Shown piece by piece: positions 28,728 to 36,515 of a stretch of DNA of 64,000 bases. Positions within the stretch are counted from its first letter, which is position 1. Each line of letters opens with the position of its first letter. The DNA is from Pseudomonas sp. HOU2 (lineage in GTDB: Bacteria > Pseudomonadota > Gammaproteobacteria > Pseudomonadales > Pseudomonadaceae), in assembly GCF_040729435.1 (NCBI RefSeq), contig NZ_CP160398.1:3844001-3908000 (forward strand), in the 5' to 3' direction. The position numbers and the translations under genes are program-made. The notes below the pieces were generated by a model. It was not told the origin of the DNA. It saw nothing but the letters and a program-made list of their open reading frames with translations, and did no database searches.

Positions 28728-28815
28728 GACGAGTCCTTACCGGCTCGTCCAAATGACCCTCCAGCCAGTGCTGGTGGGTGCTGGATTCTCGAGGCGGGGA
28801 GGCATTGGCCTCCCC
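28728..28815 (+). promoter_or_regulatory. Two hairpins in the waaF leader
   Basis: GACGAG (28728-28733) pairs with CTCGTC (28744-28749). GGGGAGGC (28796-28803) pairs with GCCTCCCC (28808-28815) around a 4-base loop, 20 bp before the waaF ATG. Neither has a T-tract. They may be 5'-leader structures or the remains of a gene end. Confidence 0.35.
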
Positions 28816-28835
28816 GGTTCGTTTATGGAAACCAC

Positions 28836-29870
28836 ATGAATATTCTGATCGTTGGGCCCAGTTGGGTCGGTGACATGGTGATGGCGCAGACACTGTTTCA
28901 GTGTCTCAAACAGCGCCACCCGCAATGCGAAATCGACGTGCTGGCCCCCGAGTGGAGCCGGCCGATCCTTGAGCGCATGCCCGAAGTGCGCAAGGCCTTG
29001 AGCTTTCCGCTCGGCCATGGCGCGCTGGAGCTGGCGACACGTCGGCGAATCGGCAAGTCCCTGGCCGGCCAGTACGATCAGGCGATCCTGCTGCCGAACT
29101 CACTGAAGTCGGCGCTGGTGCCGTTTTTCGCCGGCATCAAGCAGCGCACCGGCTGGCGTGGCGAATTCCGCTACGGTCTGCTCAATGACGTGCGCACGCT
29201 GGATAAGGAACGTTATCCGCTGATGATCGAGCGCTTCATGGCGCTGGCTTACGAGCCGAACGCCGAGCTGCCGCAACCTTATCCGCGCCCGAGCCTGCAA
29301 ATCGATCCGGTGACCCGCGAAGCGGCGCTGGCCAAGTTCGGCCTGACCCTCGACCGCCCGGTGTTGGCCCTGTGCCCCGGCGCCGAGTTCGGCGAATCCA
29401 AACGCTGGCCGTCCGAGCATTACGCCAAGGTCGCTGAAGCGCGGATTCGCGAAGGCTGGCAGGTGTGGCTGTTCGGCTCGAAGAACGATCACGCGGTGGG
29501 CGAAGACATTCGTGCACGGCTGATTCCCGGCCTGCGTGAAGAATCGGTCAACCTCAGCGGCGGTACCTCGCTGGCCGAGGCCATCGACCTGCTGTCCTGT
29601 GCCGATTCGGTGGTGTCTAACGACTCCGGCCTGATGCACGTCGCGGCGGCGCTGAACCGTCCGCTGGTGGCGGTCTACGGCTCGACGTCGCCGGGCTTCA
29701 CCCCGCCGCTGGCCGAGCATGTGGAAATCGTTCGGCTGGGTCTGGATTGCAGCCCGTGCTTCGACCGTACCTGCCGGTTCGGCCATTACAACTGCCTGCG
29801 CCAGCTGATGCCGGACGCGGTCAACGATGCCTTGCAGAAACTGCAGGGCACTGTGGTCGAGGTTCATTAA
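28836..29870 (+). CDS. waaF: ADP-heptose:LPS heptosyltransferase II
   Basis: Adds the second L-glycero-D-manno-heptose to the LPS inner core at the cytoplasmic face of the inner membrane. A GT9-family protein of 344 residues. It has the start MNILIVGPSWVGDMVMAQ, LCPGAEFGESKRWP before the nucleotide site, and the C-terminal SNDSGLMHVAAALNRPLVAVYG with the Asp/Ser of the donor site. It opens a run of tightly packed LPS genes (waaF, waaC, waaG, waaP and following), spaced by 1 bp or overlapping, so this is the start of the operon. Confidence 0.96.
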   Translation: MNILIVGPSWVGDMVMAQTLFQCLKQRHPQCEIDVLAPEWSRPILERMPEVRKALSFPLGHGALELATRRRIGKSLAGQYDQAILLPNSLKSALVPFFAGIKQRTGWRGEFRYGLLNDVRTLDKERYPLMIERFMALAYEPNAELPQPYPRPSLQIDPVTREAALAKFGLTLDRPVLALCPGAEFGESKRWPSEHYAKVAEARIREGWQVWLFGSKNDHAVGEDIRARLIPGLREESVNLSGGTSLAEAIDLLSCADSVVSNDSGLMHVAAALNRPLVAVYGSTSPGFTPPLAEHVEIVRLGLDCSPCFDRTCRFGHYNCLRQLMPDAVNDALQKLQGTVVEVH

Positions 29871-29871
29871 G

Positions 29872-30933
29872 TTGCGGGTATTGCTGATCAAGACTTCATC
29901 GCTGGGCGACGTGATTCACGCGTTGCCGGCGCTGACCGACGCGGCCCGGGCCATTCCCGGAATCAAGTTCGACTGGGTGGTGGAAGAAGGCTTCGCCGAG
30001 ATTCCGACCTGGCACCCGGCCGTCGGCAAGGTGATTCCGGTGGCGATCCGCCGCTGGCGCAAGAACCTCTGGCAGACGATCAAGAGCGGCGAGTGGAAGC
30101 GCTTCAAGCAGTCCGTTCGGGCGAACAAATATGACCTGGTGATCGACGCCCAGGGCCTGCTGAAAAGCGCCTGGCTGACACGCTACGTCAAAGCCCCGGT
30201 GGCCGGCCTCGACAAAGGCTCGGCGCGTGAGCCGATCGCCGCGCGGTTCTACGACCGCAAACTGGCGGTGGCCCGTGGGCAGCATGCGGTGGAGCGAGTG
30301 CGTCAGTTGTTCGCCATCGCCCTTGGTTATGACCTGCCCAAAGGGCTGGGCGACTACGGCCTCAACGTCGAGCGTCTGGTGGAATTGCCGCGCAAGAGTG
30401 CGTTCGTGGTGTTCCTGCACGGCACCACGTGGGACACCAAGCACTGGCCGGAAGCCTACTGGCGCGAGCTGACCGAGCGGGTCGGCTATCTGGGCGTCGG
30501 GGTCAAACTGCCGTGGGGCAACCCGCTGGAGAAGGCGCGCGCCGAGCGTATCGCTGCTGGCTTCAAGCACGCCGAAGTGCTGCCGAAGCTGAATCTGGCC
30601 GGGGTCGGCAAAGTGTTGGCCGGTGCCCAGGCTTGCGTCGCGGTGGACACCGGTCTCGGTCATCTGGCCGCCGCGCTGGATGTGCCGACGATTTCCCTGT
30701 TCGGCCCGACCAATCCGGGCCTGACCGGCGCCTACGGCAAGGTGCAGATTCACATGGCCAGTGATTTCCCCTGCGCCCCGTGCCTGCAAAAGAAATGTAC
30801 GTATCAACCGACCGCGCAGGATGCCCGTCAGTTTGACCTGAAACGCGAGCAGCCTCTGTGCTTCACGCGTGTAAACCCCGAGCGTGTCGCCAGCCGTCTG
30901 AGCACGTTGTTAATGGCTGAGGAGCTGCGCTGA
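29872..30933 (+). CDS. waaC: ADP-heptose:LPS heptosyltransferase I
   Basis: Adds the first heptose onto Kdo of the inner core. A GT9 protein of 353 residues. It begins RVLLIKTSSLGDVIHALPAL, the WaaC signature that includes the catalytic-region Asp. FLHGTTWDTKHWPEAYW and VDTGLGHLAAALDVPTISLFG follow. The start is TTG 29872, supported by GAGG at 29858-29861 and by alignment of the N-terminus. An in-frame ATG 45 bp upstream lies inside waaF. It starts 1 bp after the waaF stop and overlaps waaG by one base. Confidence 0.95.
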   Translation: MRVLLIKTSSLGDVIHALPALTDAARAIPGIKFDWVVEEGFAEIPTWHPAVGKVIPVAIRRWRKNLWQTIKSGEWKRFKQSVRANKYDLVIDAQGLLKSAWLTRYVKAPVAGLDKGSAREPIAARFYDRKLAVARGQHAVERVRQLFAIALGYDLPKGLGDYGLNVERLVELPRKSAFVVFLHGTTWDTKHWPEAYWRELTERVGYLGVGVKLPWGNPLEKARAERIAAGFKHAEVLPKLNLAGVGKVLAGAQACVAVDTGLGHLAAALDVPTISLFGPTNPGLTGAYGKVQIHMASDFPCAPCLQKKCTYQPTAQDARQFDLKREQPLCFTRVNPERVASRLSTLLMAEELR

Positions 30934-32054
30934 TGCAATTGGCTTTTGTCCTGTACAAATACTTCCCGTTCGGCGGCTTGCAGCGCGACTTCATGCGTAT
31001 CGCCCTCGAATGCCAGAAGCGCGGCCATCAGATTCGCGTCTACACCCTGATCTGGGAAGGCGACGTGCCGCCCGGTTTCGAAGTGCTGGTGGCGCCGGTC
31101 AAGGCGTTCTTCAACCATCGGCGCAACGAAAAACTCAGCGCGTGGATGGAAGCGGATCTGGCTAAGCGCCCGGTGGATCGCCTGATCGGCTTCAACAAGA
31201 TGCCGGGGCTGGACGTCTATTACGCTGCCGACGGCTGCTTTGAAGACAAGGCGCAGAACCTGCGCCATTCGCTGTACCGCCGCTGGGGCCGCTACCGGCA
31301 CTTCGCCGAATACGAGCGCGCGGTGTTCGCCAAGGACGCGAAAACCGAAGTGCTGATGATTTCCGAAGTGCAGCAGCCGCTGTTCATCAAGCACTACGGC
31401 ACGCCGCTTGAGCGTTTCCACCTGCTGCCGCCGGGCATTGCTCAGGATCGTCGGCGGCCGGCGGATGCCGACCAGATTCGCGCCGGTTTCCGCGCCGAAT
31501 TCAACCTCAAGGACGACGAACTGCTGCTGGTGCAGATCGGCTCCGGGTTCAAGACCAAGGGCGTCGATCGCAGCCTCAAGGCGCTGGCCGCACTGCCCGC
31601 CGAGCTGAAGAAACGCACCCGGCTGTTTGTAATCGGCCAGGATGACCCCAAATTGTTCCAGATGCAGAGTGCCACTTTGGGCCTGGGCGACAACGTGACG
31701 TTCCTCAAGGGCCGCAGCGATATCCCGCGTTTCCTGCTCGGCGCCGATCTGCTGATCCACCCGGCGTACAACGAAAACACCGGCACCGTGCTGCTCGAAG
31801 CGCTGGTCGCCGGGTTGCCGGTGCTGGTCAGCGCGGTCTGCGGTTATGCCCATTACATTGCCGAGGCGGACGCCGGGCGTGTGCTGGACGAACCGTTCGA
31901 TCAGGCGCAACTGACGCAATACCTGACTGACATGTTGAATGACGACGCTGCACGCGCGGCCTGGAGCCGCAATGGTCTGGCCTTCGCCGAGACGGCCGAC
32001 CTCTACAGCATGCCGCAGCACGCGGCCGATGTGATTCTGGCGGAGCACGCTTAA
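30933..32054 (+). CDS. waaG: LPS core glycosyltransferase WaaG
   Basis: A GT4-family transferase of 373 residues that adds the first outer-core hexose to heptose II; in Pseudomonas this is reported as galactosamine. The N-terminus is MQLAFVLYKYFPFGGLQRDF, with the glycine-rich acceptor loop. The donor site has the E-x7-E motif in ENTGTVLLEALVAGLPVLVS. The ATG overlaps the waaC stop (TGATG), and waaP follows without a gap, so translation is coupled through the cluster. Confidence 0.94.
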   Translation: MQLAFVLYKYFPFGGLQRDFMRIALECQKRGHQIRVYTLIWEGDVPPGFEVLVAPVKAFFNHRRNEKLSAWMEADLAKRPVDRLIGFNKMPGLDVYYAADGCFEDKAQNLRHSLYRRWGRYRHFAEYERAVFAKDAKTEVLMISEVQQPLFIKHYGTPLERFHLLPPGIAQDRRRPADADQIRAGFRAEFNLKDDELLLVQIGSGFKTKGVDRSLKALAALPAELKKRTRLFVIGQDDPKLFQMQSATLGLGDNVTFLKGRSDIPRFLLGADLLIHPAYNENTGTVLLEALVAGLPVLVSAVCGYAHYIAEADAGRVLDEPFDQAQLTQYLTDMLNDDAARAAWSRNGLAFAETADLYSMPQHAADVILAEHA

Positions 32055-32861
32055 ATGAAGTTGATGCTGGCTGAACCGTTCAAAAGCCTTTGGGCCGGGC
32101 GCGACCCGTTCGCCGAAGTCGAAGGCTTGCAGGGCGAGGTCTATCGCGAGCTGGAAGCTCGACGCACGCTGCGCACGGAAGTCGACGGCAACGGATTTTT
32201 CGTCAAGATCCACCGTGGCATCGGCTGGGGCGAGATCTTCAAGAACCTGCTGACTGCCAAGCTGCCGGTGCTCGGCGCAGGACAGGAGTGGAAGGCAATC
32301 CAGCGTCTGCAGGAAGTCGGCGTGCCGACCATGACCGCCGTGGCTTACGGCGAGAAGGGCAGCAACCCGGCGGATCAGCATTCGTTCATCGTCACCGAAG
32401 AGCTGGCGCCGACCATCAGCCTCGAAGATTTCAGCATCGATTGGGTCAAGAACCCGCCGCAGCCGAAACTCAAGCACGCGCTGATCGCTGAAGTCGCGCG
32501 CATGACCGGCATGATGCACCGCGCCGGGGTCAACCACCGCGACTGCTACATCTGCCACTTCCTGCTGCACACCGACAAGCCGATCACCCCGGGCGATTTC
32601 AAACTCTCGGTGATCGACCTGCACCGCGCCCAGACCCGTCCTCGGATCACTCAACGCTGGCGCAACAAGGACCTGGCCGCGCTGTATTTCTCGGCGCTGG
32701 ACATCGGTCTGACCCGACGCGACAAGCTGCGTTTCCTCAAGGGCTACTTCCAGCAGCCGCTACGGCAGATCCTCGCCGAAGAAGCGCCGTTGCTGAGCTG
32801 GCTCGAAGGCAAGGCCAACAAGCTTTATGCGCGCAAACAGCGTTACGGGGATGCGCTCTGA
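32055..32861 (+). CDS. waaP: LPS core heptose kinase
   Basis: Phosphorylates heptose I of the inner core. In P. aeruginosa this kinase is essential for outer-membrane integrity. The 268 residues have a protein-kinase-like fold. VNHRDCYICHFLLH (near 158) carries the catalytic Asp, with His in place of the usual metal Asn, as is normal for WaaP. VIDLHRAQTR supplies the second metal Asp. It follows waaG directly and shares one base with the next kinase gene. Confidence 0.95.
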   Translation: MKLMLAEPFKSLWAGRDPFAEVEGLQGEVYRELEARRTLRTEVDGNGFFVKIHRGIGWGEIFKNLLTAKLPVLGAGQEWKAIQRLQEVGVPTMTAVAYGEKGSNPADQHSFIVTEELAPTISLEDFSIDWVKNPPQPKLKHALIAEVARMTGMMHRAGVNHRDCYICHFLLHTDKPITPGDFKLSVIDLHRAQTRPRITQRWRNKDLAALYFSALDIGLTRRDKLRFLKGYFQQPLRQILAEEAPLLSWLEGKANKLYARKQRYGDAL

Positions 32862-33595
32862 TGGCGGGTTGGACGCTTGAACCGCAATACAGCGAACTGG
32901 CCGAAGATTTCGGCAGCCTCGAAGCGGTGTTTGCCCTGCAGGGCGAACGTCTGACCCGTGATCCGCTGTCCGAAGTCATCCGCGTGCAGCGCCACGGCGT
33001 GAATTACTACGTCAAACGCTACGTCGGCGCCGGGAAAGGCTTGCGTCGTTACCTGGGCAAGCCCCGGGTGAAGATGGAGTGGCAGAACCTCAAACGCTTC
33101 GCCAAATGGGGCATTCCCACCGCCGAAGTGGTGGCCTGGGGTCTGGAGCGACGTGGCGCGGCCTATGCCCGTGGCGCCATGATCACCCGCGAGCTGCCGC
33201 GCACCGAAGACCTGTCGGCGCTGGCCGAACGCAACGATCCGAAACTCAAGGATCGCCTGTGGGTCGATGGCATCAGCCGGCAACTGGCCGGCTACACCCG
33301 AACCATGCACGATCACCGCTTTACCCATAACGATCTGAAGTGGCGCAACCTGCTGATCGACGATCAGGCGCAGCTGTTTCTGATCGACTGCCCGAACGGC
33401 GATTTCTGGCGCGGCTTCTGGCTCAAATACCGGATCACCAAGGATCTGGCCTGTCTCGACAAGGTGGCCAAATATCACCTGTCGAATACCCAGCGCCTGC
33501 GCTTCTACCTGCAATACCGCGGACGTGATCGGCTGAATGCCGCCGACAAGCAACGGATTCGCCACGTAGTGAGATTTTTCGAGGGACGCGAATGA
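32861..33595 (+). CDS. InaA/LPS-kinase family protein
   Basis: A 244-residue kinase-fold protein, by position the second of the LPS kinases and similar in place to PAO1 PA5008 (WapP type). Conserved parts are YYVKRY (ATP-binding Lys), TMHDHRFTHNDLKWRNLLID with the catalytic Asp and metal Asn near 160-167, and FLIDCPNGDF with the second Asp. It is thus predicted active, probably on a core heptose or a core sugar; the acceptor is unknown. It overlaps waaP by one base and the next gene by 4 bases. Confidence 0.85.
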   Translation: MAGWTLEPQYSELAEDFGSLEAVFALQGERLTRDPLSEVIRVQRHGVNYYVKRYVGAGKGLRRYLGKPRVKMEWQNLKRFAKWGIPTAEVVAWGLERRGAAYARGAMITRELPRTEDLSALAERNDPKLKDRLWVDGISRQLAGYTRTMHDHRFTHNDLKWRNLLIDDQAQLFLIDCPNGDFWRGFWLKYRITKDLACLDKVAKYHLSNTQRLRFYLQYRGRDRLNAADKQRIRHVVRFFEGRE

Positions 33596-34344
33596 CTGAT
33601 TTTCTGGCCGCTGAAGACCGGGCGCTGCTTGAGCGCCATGGCCTCGGCACTTTCGATGCGCTCTGGGCCAAACAGCTCGAAGCCGTGGACGAACCGAACA
33701 CCGATGGCGGTGGCTGGAGCAGCGTGTTTCGCCTGGAGCTGGAAGGGCAGGCCTACTACCTCAAGCGCCAGAGCAACTACCTGACCCGCACCCTGCATGC
33801 GCCGTTTGGCGAGCCGAGTTTCGCCCGTGAGTTTCGTAACATCAGCCGCTACAACAAGCTGGGGATTCCGGCGCTACAGGCGGCTTTCTTCGGTGAGCGC
33901 AAGGTCAAGGGCGATGTGCAGGCGATCCTGCTGACCCGTGCCCTCGACGGCTGGGATGATCTCGACTCGCTGCTGCAGCGCTGGTCCGAGCTGACCGCCG
34001 CGCAGCACTCGGCCATTCTCAAGGCTTGTGGACAGCTGGCGCGCCAGCTGCACGGCGTGCGTCAGGTACACGGCTGCTTTTATCCGAAACACATCTTTTT
34101 GCAGGCTGATGGCGACGCGTATAAGGCGCAGTTGATCGACCTGGAAAAGACCCGGCCCCTGCTGTTCGGCATGCGCGACCGGGTCAAGGATCTGGAGCCG
34201 CTGCTGCGGCGCGCGCCGGAATGGAGCGAGGCGCAATTGCGTGAGTTGCTCGCGGCCTATCTCGATCAGCCAGTCGATAGTTCGCTGGTCGACAGCTGGG
34301 TGACGCGCCTGACTGCACGGCGCAGTCGCAAGGAGACCCGTTGA
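33592..34344 (+). CDS. Kinase-like LPS protein lacking the catalytic Asp
   Basis: A 250-residue protein of the InaA/WaaP fold. The nucleotide-binding Lys is in YYLKRQ. The catalytic loop reads QVHGCFYPKHIFL: where WaaP has HRD it has HGC, and the metal Asn is His. The later LIDLEKTR keeps its Asp. It may be a pseudokinase, a scaffold or an unusual enzyme. The same position in PAO1 is PA5007. It is embedded in the overlapping kinase row, so it works in LPS core formation, by inference. Confidence 0.8.
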   Translation: MTDFLAAEDRALLERHGLGTFDALWAKQLEAVDEPNTDGGGWSSVFRLELEGQAYYLKRQSNYLTRTLHAPFGEPSFAREFRNISRYNKLGIPALQAAFFGERKVKGDVQAILLTRALDGWDDLDSLLQRWSELTAAQHSAILKACGQLARQLHGVRQVHGCFYPKHIFLQADGDAYKAQLIDLEKTRPLLFGMRDRVKDLEPLLRRAPEWSEAQLRELLAAYLDQPVDSSLVDSWVTRLTARRSRKETR

Positions 34345-35795
34345 TGCGCTTGTCGGAGCTGAAAAACGCCGGACGTACGCCGAGTCTGCCGCTGACGATC
34401 AGCCTGGCCGACGCGGCCGGTCCTGCGGATTTGCAGTTGTTGAGCTTGCTGCGGGTGCTGCCGGGGCAGCGCTATGTCGGTGCCGGGGTCTGGCGCGGGC
34501 GGCCGGTGCTGGCCAAATTGCTGGTGGGCAGCAAGGCGGCGCGGCATTTTCAGCGCGAACTGGCGGGCGTCAAGTTGCTCGCCGAACAAGGTCTGACCAC
34601 GCCGCTGTTGTTGGCTGATGGCCTGAAGGATGGCGAGGGCGGCTGGCTGCTGTTCGAGTTCCTCGAAGGTGCTGAAAGCCTCGGTGATGCCTGGCAGAAA
34701 GTCGAATCACTGCCGGTGCTGGCGGACGAGCAATCGGCGGTGCTCGCCGAGGCGCTGGGTGCGATCGGTCAACTGCATGGCAAAGGCCTGTGGCAGGAAG
34801 ATCTGCACCTGGACAACCTGCTGCGCCAGGGCGGTCAGCTGTACCTGATCGATGGCGCCGGGATCTGCGCCGAGACCGCTGGCCAGCCGTTGTCACGGCA
34901 GAAAGTGCTGGAAAACCTCGGGGTGTTTTTCGCCCAGTTGCCCAAGTCACTGGAGCCGTTCACCGAAGAATTGCTGGTGTATTACCTGCTGAGCAACAGC
35001 GAGCACGCGTTGCCGCTGGAAGCGTTGCAGAAGCAGATCGCCAAGGTCCGCGCCTGGCGCCTGAAGGATTACCTGATCAAGGTGGGCCGCGAGTGCACGT
35101 TGTTCAGTGTGCAGCGCGGTGCGTTTGGCTTGCGGGCGATCCGTCGCGAGGAAGAAGCGGCGATGCTCCCGGTACTGGATCAGGCCGATGCGCTGCTCGA
35201 TCAGGGCCATCTGTACAAGACCGGCGGCGCGGCGAGCGTCGGCAAAGTCGAAGTGGCCGGGCGCACACTGGTGATCAAGCGCTACAACATCAAAGGCTTT
35301 GCGCACTGGCTCAAGCGCTTCTGGCGCCCGAGCCGCGCCTGGCATTCGTGGCGTGAAGGCAATCGCCTGGCGTTCCTCGGCATCGCCACGCCGAAACCGC
35401 TGGCGGTGCTGGAAAAACGCTTCCTGTGGCTGCGCAGTCGTGCCTATCTGGTGACCGAGTTCCTGCCGGGGCCGGACATCATTGAGCGCTTCGCGCCGTA
35501 CGTGGAAAGCGGTGCGGCGCCGGAATCCGAGTTGCAGGCGCTGGATCAACTGTTCGCACGATTGATTGCCGAGCGCATCAGCCATGGCGACTTCAAGGGG
35601 CATAACCTGTTCTGGCAGGAAGATCGCTGGGCGTTGATCGACCTGGATTCGATGTGTCAGCACGGCTCTGTCGGAAGTTTCGCACCGGCCTATGCGCGGG
35701 ATCGGGCGCGGTTCATGCGCAACTGGCCCGAGAGCAGCGCGCTGTATCAGGTGATCGATCAGCGGTTGCCCAAGGACGTCTCCAGCGCGGCCTGA
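34344..35795 (+). CDS. Protein with two kinase-fold domains, LPS locus
   Basis: A 483-residue protein carrying two kinase-like domains in tandem. The first (about 1-240) has LWQEDLHLDNLL and LIDGAG. The second (about 265-480) has LVIKRYN, ERISHGDFKGHNLFW and LIDLDSM. Both keep the catalytic Asp, the metal Asn and the second Asp; the first has Gln in place of the usual His. Probably two sugar kinases acting on the LPS core; substrates are unknown. ATG 34344 is preferred over TTG 34341 because of AAGGAG 8 bp before. It overlaps the previous stop by one base. PAO1 PA5006 has the same length and place (from memory). Confidence 0.82.
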   Translation: MRLSELKNAGRTPSLPLTISLADAAGPADLQLLSLLRVLPGQRYVGAGVWRGRPVLAKLLVGSKAARHFQRELAGVKLLAEQGLTTPLLLADGLKDGEGGWLLFEFLEGAESLGDAWQKVESLPVLADEQSAVLAEALGAIGQLHGKGLWQEDLHLDNLLRQGGQLYLIDGAGICAETAGQPLSRQKVLENLGVFFAQLPKSLEPFTEELLVYYLLSNSEHALPLEALQKQIAKVRAWRLKDYLIKVGRECTLFSVQRGAFGLRAIRREEEAAMLPVLDQADALLDQGHLYKTGGAASVGKVEVAGRTLVIKRYNIKGFAHWLKRFWRPSRAWHSWREGNRLAFLGIATPKPLAVLEKRFLWLRSRAYLVTEFLPGPDIIERFAPYVESGAAPESELQALDQLFARLIAERISHGDFKGHNLFWQEDRWALIDLDSMCQHGSVGSFAPAYARDRARFMRNWPESSALYQVIDQRLPKDVSSAA

Positions 35796-35798
35796 GCC

Positions 35799-35870
35799 GC
35801 CTTCGCCAGCAGGCTGGCTCCCACATGGAAATGCATTCCCTTGTAGGAGTGAGCCTGCTCGCGATAGGGC
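35799..35870. repeat. REPIN, hybrid of two REP variants
   Basis: The left arm, GCCTTCGCCAGCAGGCTGGC and on to CCACA, is the complement of a TGTGGGAGCCAGCCTGCTGG form. The right arm is the family D form TGTAGGAGTGAGCCTGCTCG. The arms match only imperfectly. It follows the double-kinase gene by 3 bp and may end that transcript. Confidence 0.7.
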
Positions 35871-35979
35871 GTTCAAGCCCCAAGAAACTCCCGTTGAGCA
35901 ATAGCGGACAAACTCCACTGACTTGTCCTACAGCTTCTCCAGAAGCCATGAACTGTGCCCGCTCCAGCCCCGGTGCTAG

Positions 35980-36006
35980 CTTGCCCTGACCACTTTGGAG
36001 GGCAAG
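35980..36006 (+). promoter_or_regulatory. Hairpin covering the ribosome site of the lipoprotein gene
   Basis: CTTGCCCT (35980-35987) pairs with AGGGCAAG (35999-36006), overlapping the ribosome site GGAGG (35997-36001) 7 bp before the TTG start. It could lower translation until melted. Confidence 0.4.
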
Positions 36007-36008
36007 AC

Positions 36009-36344
36009 TTGACCATCAAAAACGCCGTAACACTCAGCACCTGCGCCTGGCTTTTATCCGGCTGCGGCACCGCCGCTTCGGTAATGCAAATGGACGCCGA
36101 TGTCGCCCGCGACATGCGCAAACAGAAAACCTACTGCCAATCGATTCCACGGATCTACAGCGGGTTGGCGTTCGATTTCTGCGTACTGAATGCCCCACCT
36201 GACCCTACCGGCGTGCTGCTGCCGTTCGTGCTGCTGGACCTGCCGTTGTCCGGGGTGCTGGATACGGTGATGTTGCCGTATACGATTTACCGCCAAGCCA
36301 GTCACGGCAATCTCGGTATCTATTGGCGCGCGGGCGGTTATTGA
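36009..36344 (+). CDS. Small YceK/YidQ-like lipoprotein
   Basis: A 111-residue exported lipoprotein. A short signal peptide ends in the lipobox LLSGC with the acylated Cys at residue 19. The mature part has two Cys and the hydrophobic PFVLLDLPLSGVLDTVMLPY typical of the YceK/YidQ (DUF1375) family. The start is TTG 36009, chosen because GGAGG lies 7 bp before it and because it gives a normal signal peptide length. It stands between two LPS operons without overlap. Its function is unknown. Confidence 0.8.
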   Translation: MTIKNAVTLSTCAWLLSGCGTAASVMQMDADVARDMRKQKTYCQSIPRIYSGLAFDFCVLNAPPDPTGVLLPFVLLDLPLSGVLDTVMLPYTIYRQASHGNLGIYWRAGGY

Positions 36345-36395
36345 GGGTGAAAGCTAGGTTTCACCGGGCCGATTCACCTGGGGCAATTCGCACAG

Positions 36396-36424
36396 GGTCA
36401 TTCCCGCCACGTTTACGCTATAAT
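36396..36424 (+). promoter_or_regulatory. Promoter of the wapO operon
   Basis: A perfect -10 box TATAAT sits at 36419-36424, 92 bp before the start; the -35 region (GGTCAT) is weak. The leader has two small hairpins, CTCGC/GCGAG (36443-36457) and AGGCGC/GCGCCT (36474-36488). Confidence 0.5.
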
Positions 36425-36515
36425 CCCGCCCTTTAGCTGTCTCTCGCCCGGTGCGAGGGCACATCAATTTTCGAGGCGCATCGCGCCTGAATGCAGACTA
36501 AAGAGGCTAGACCCT

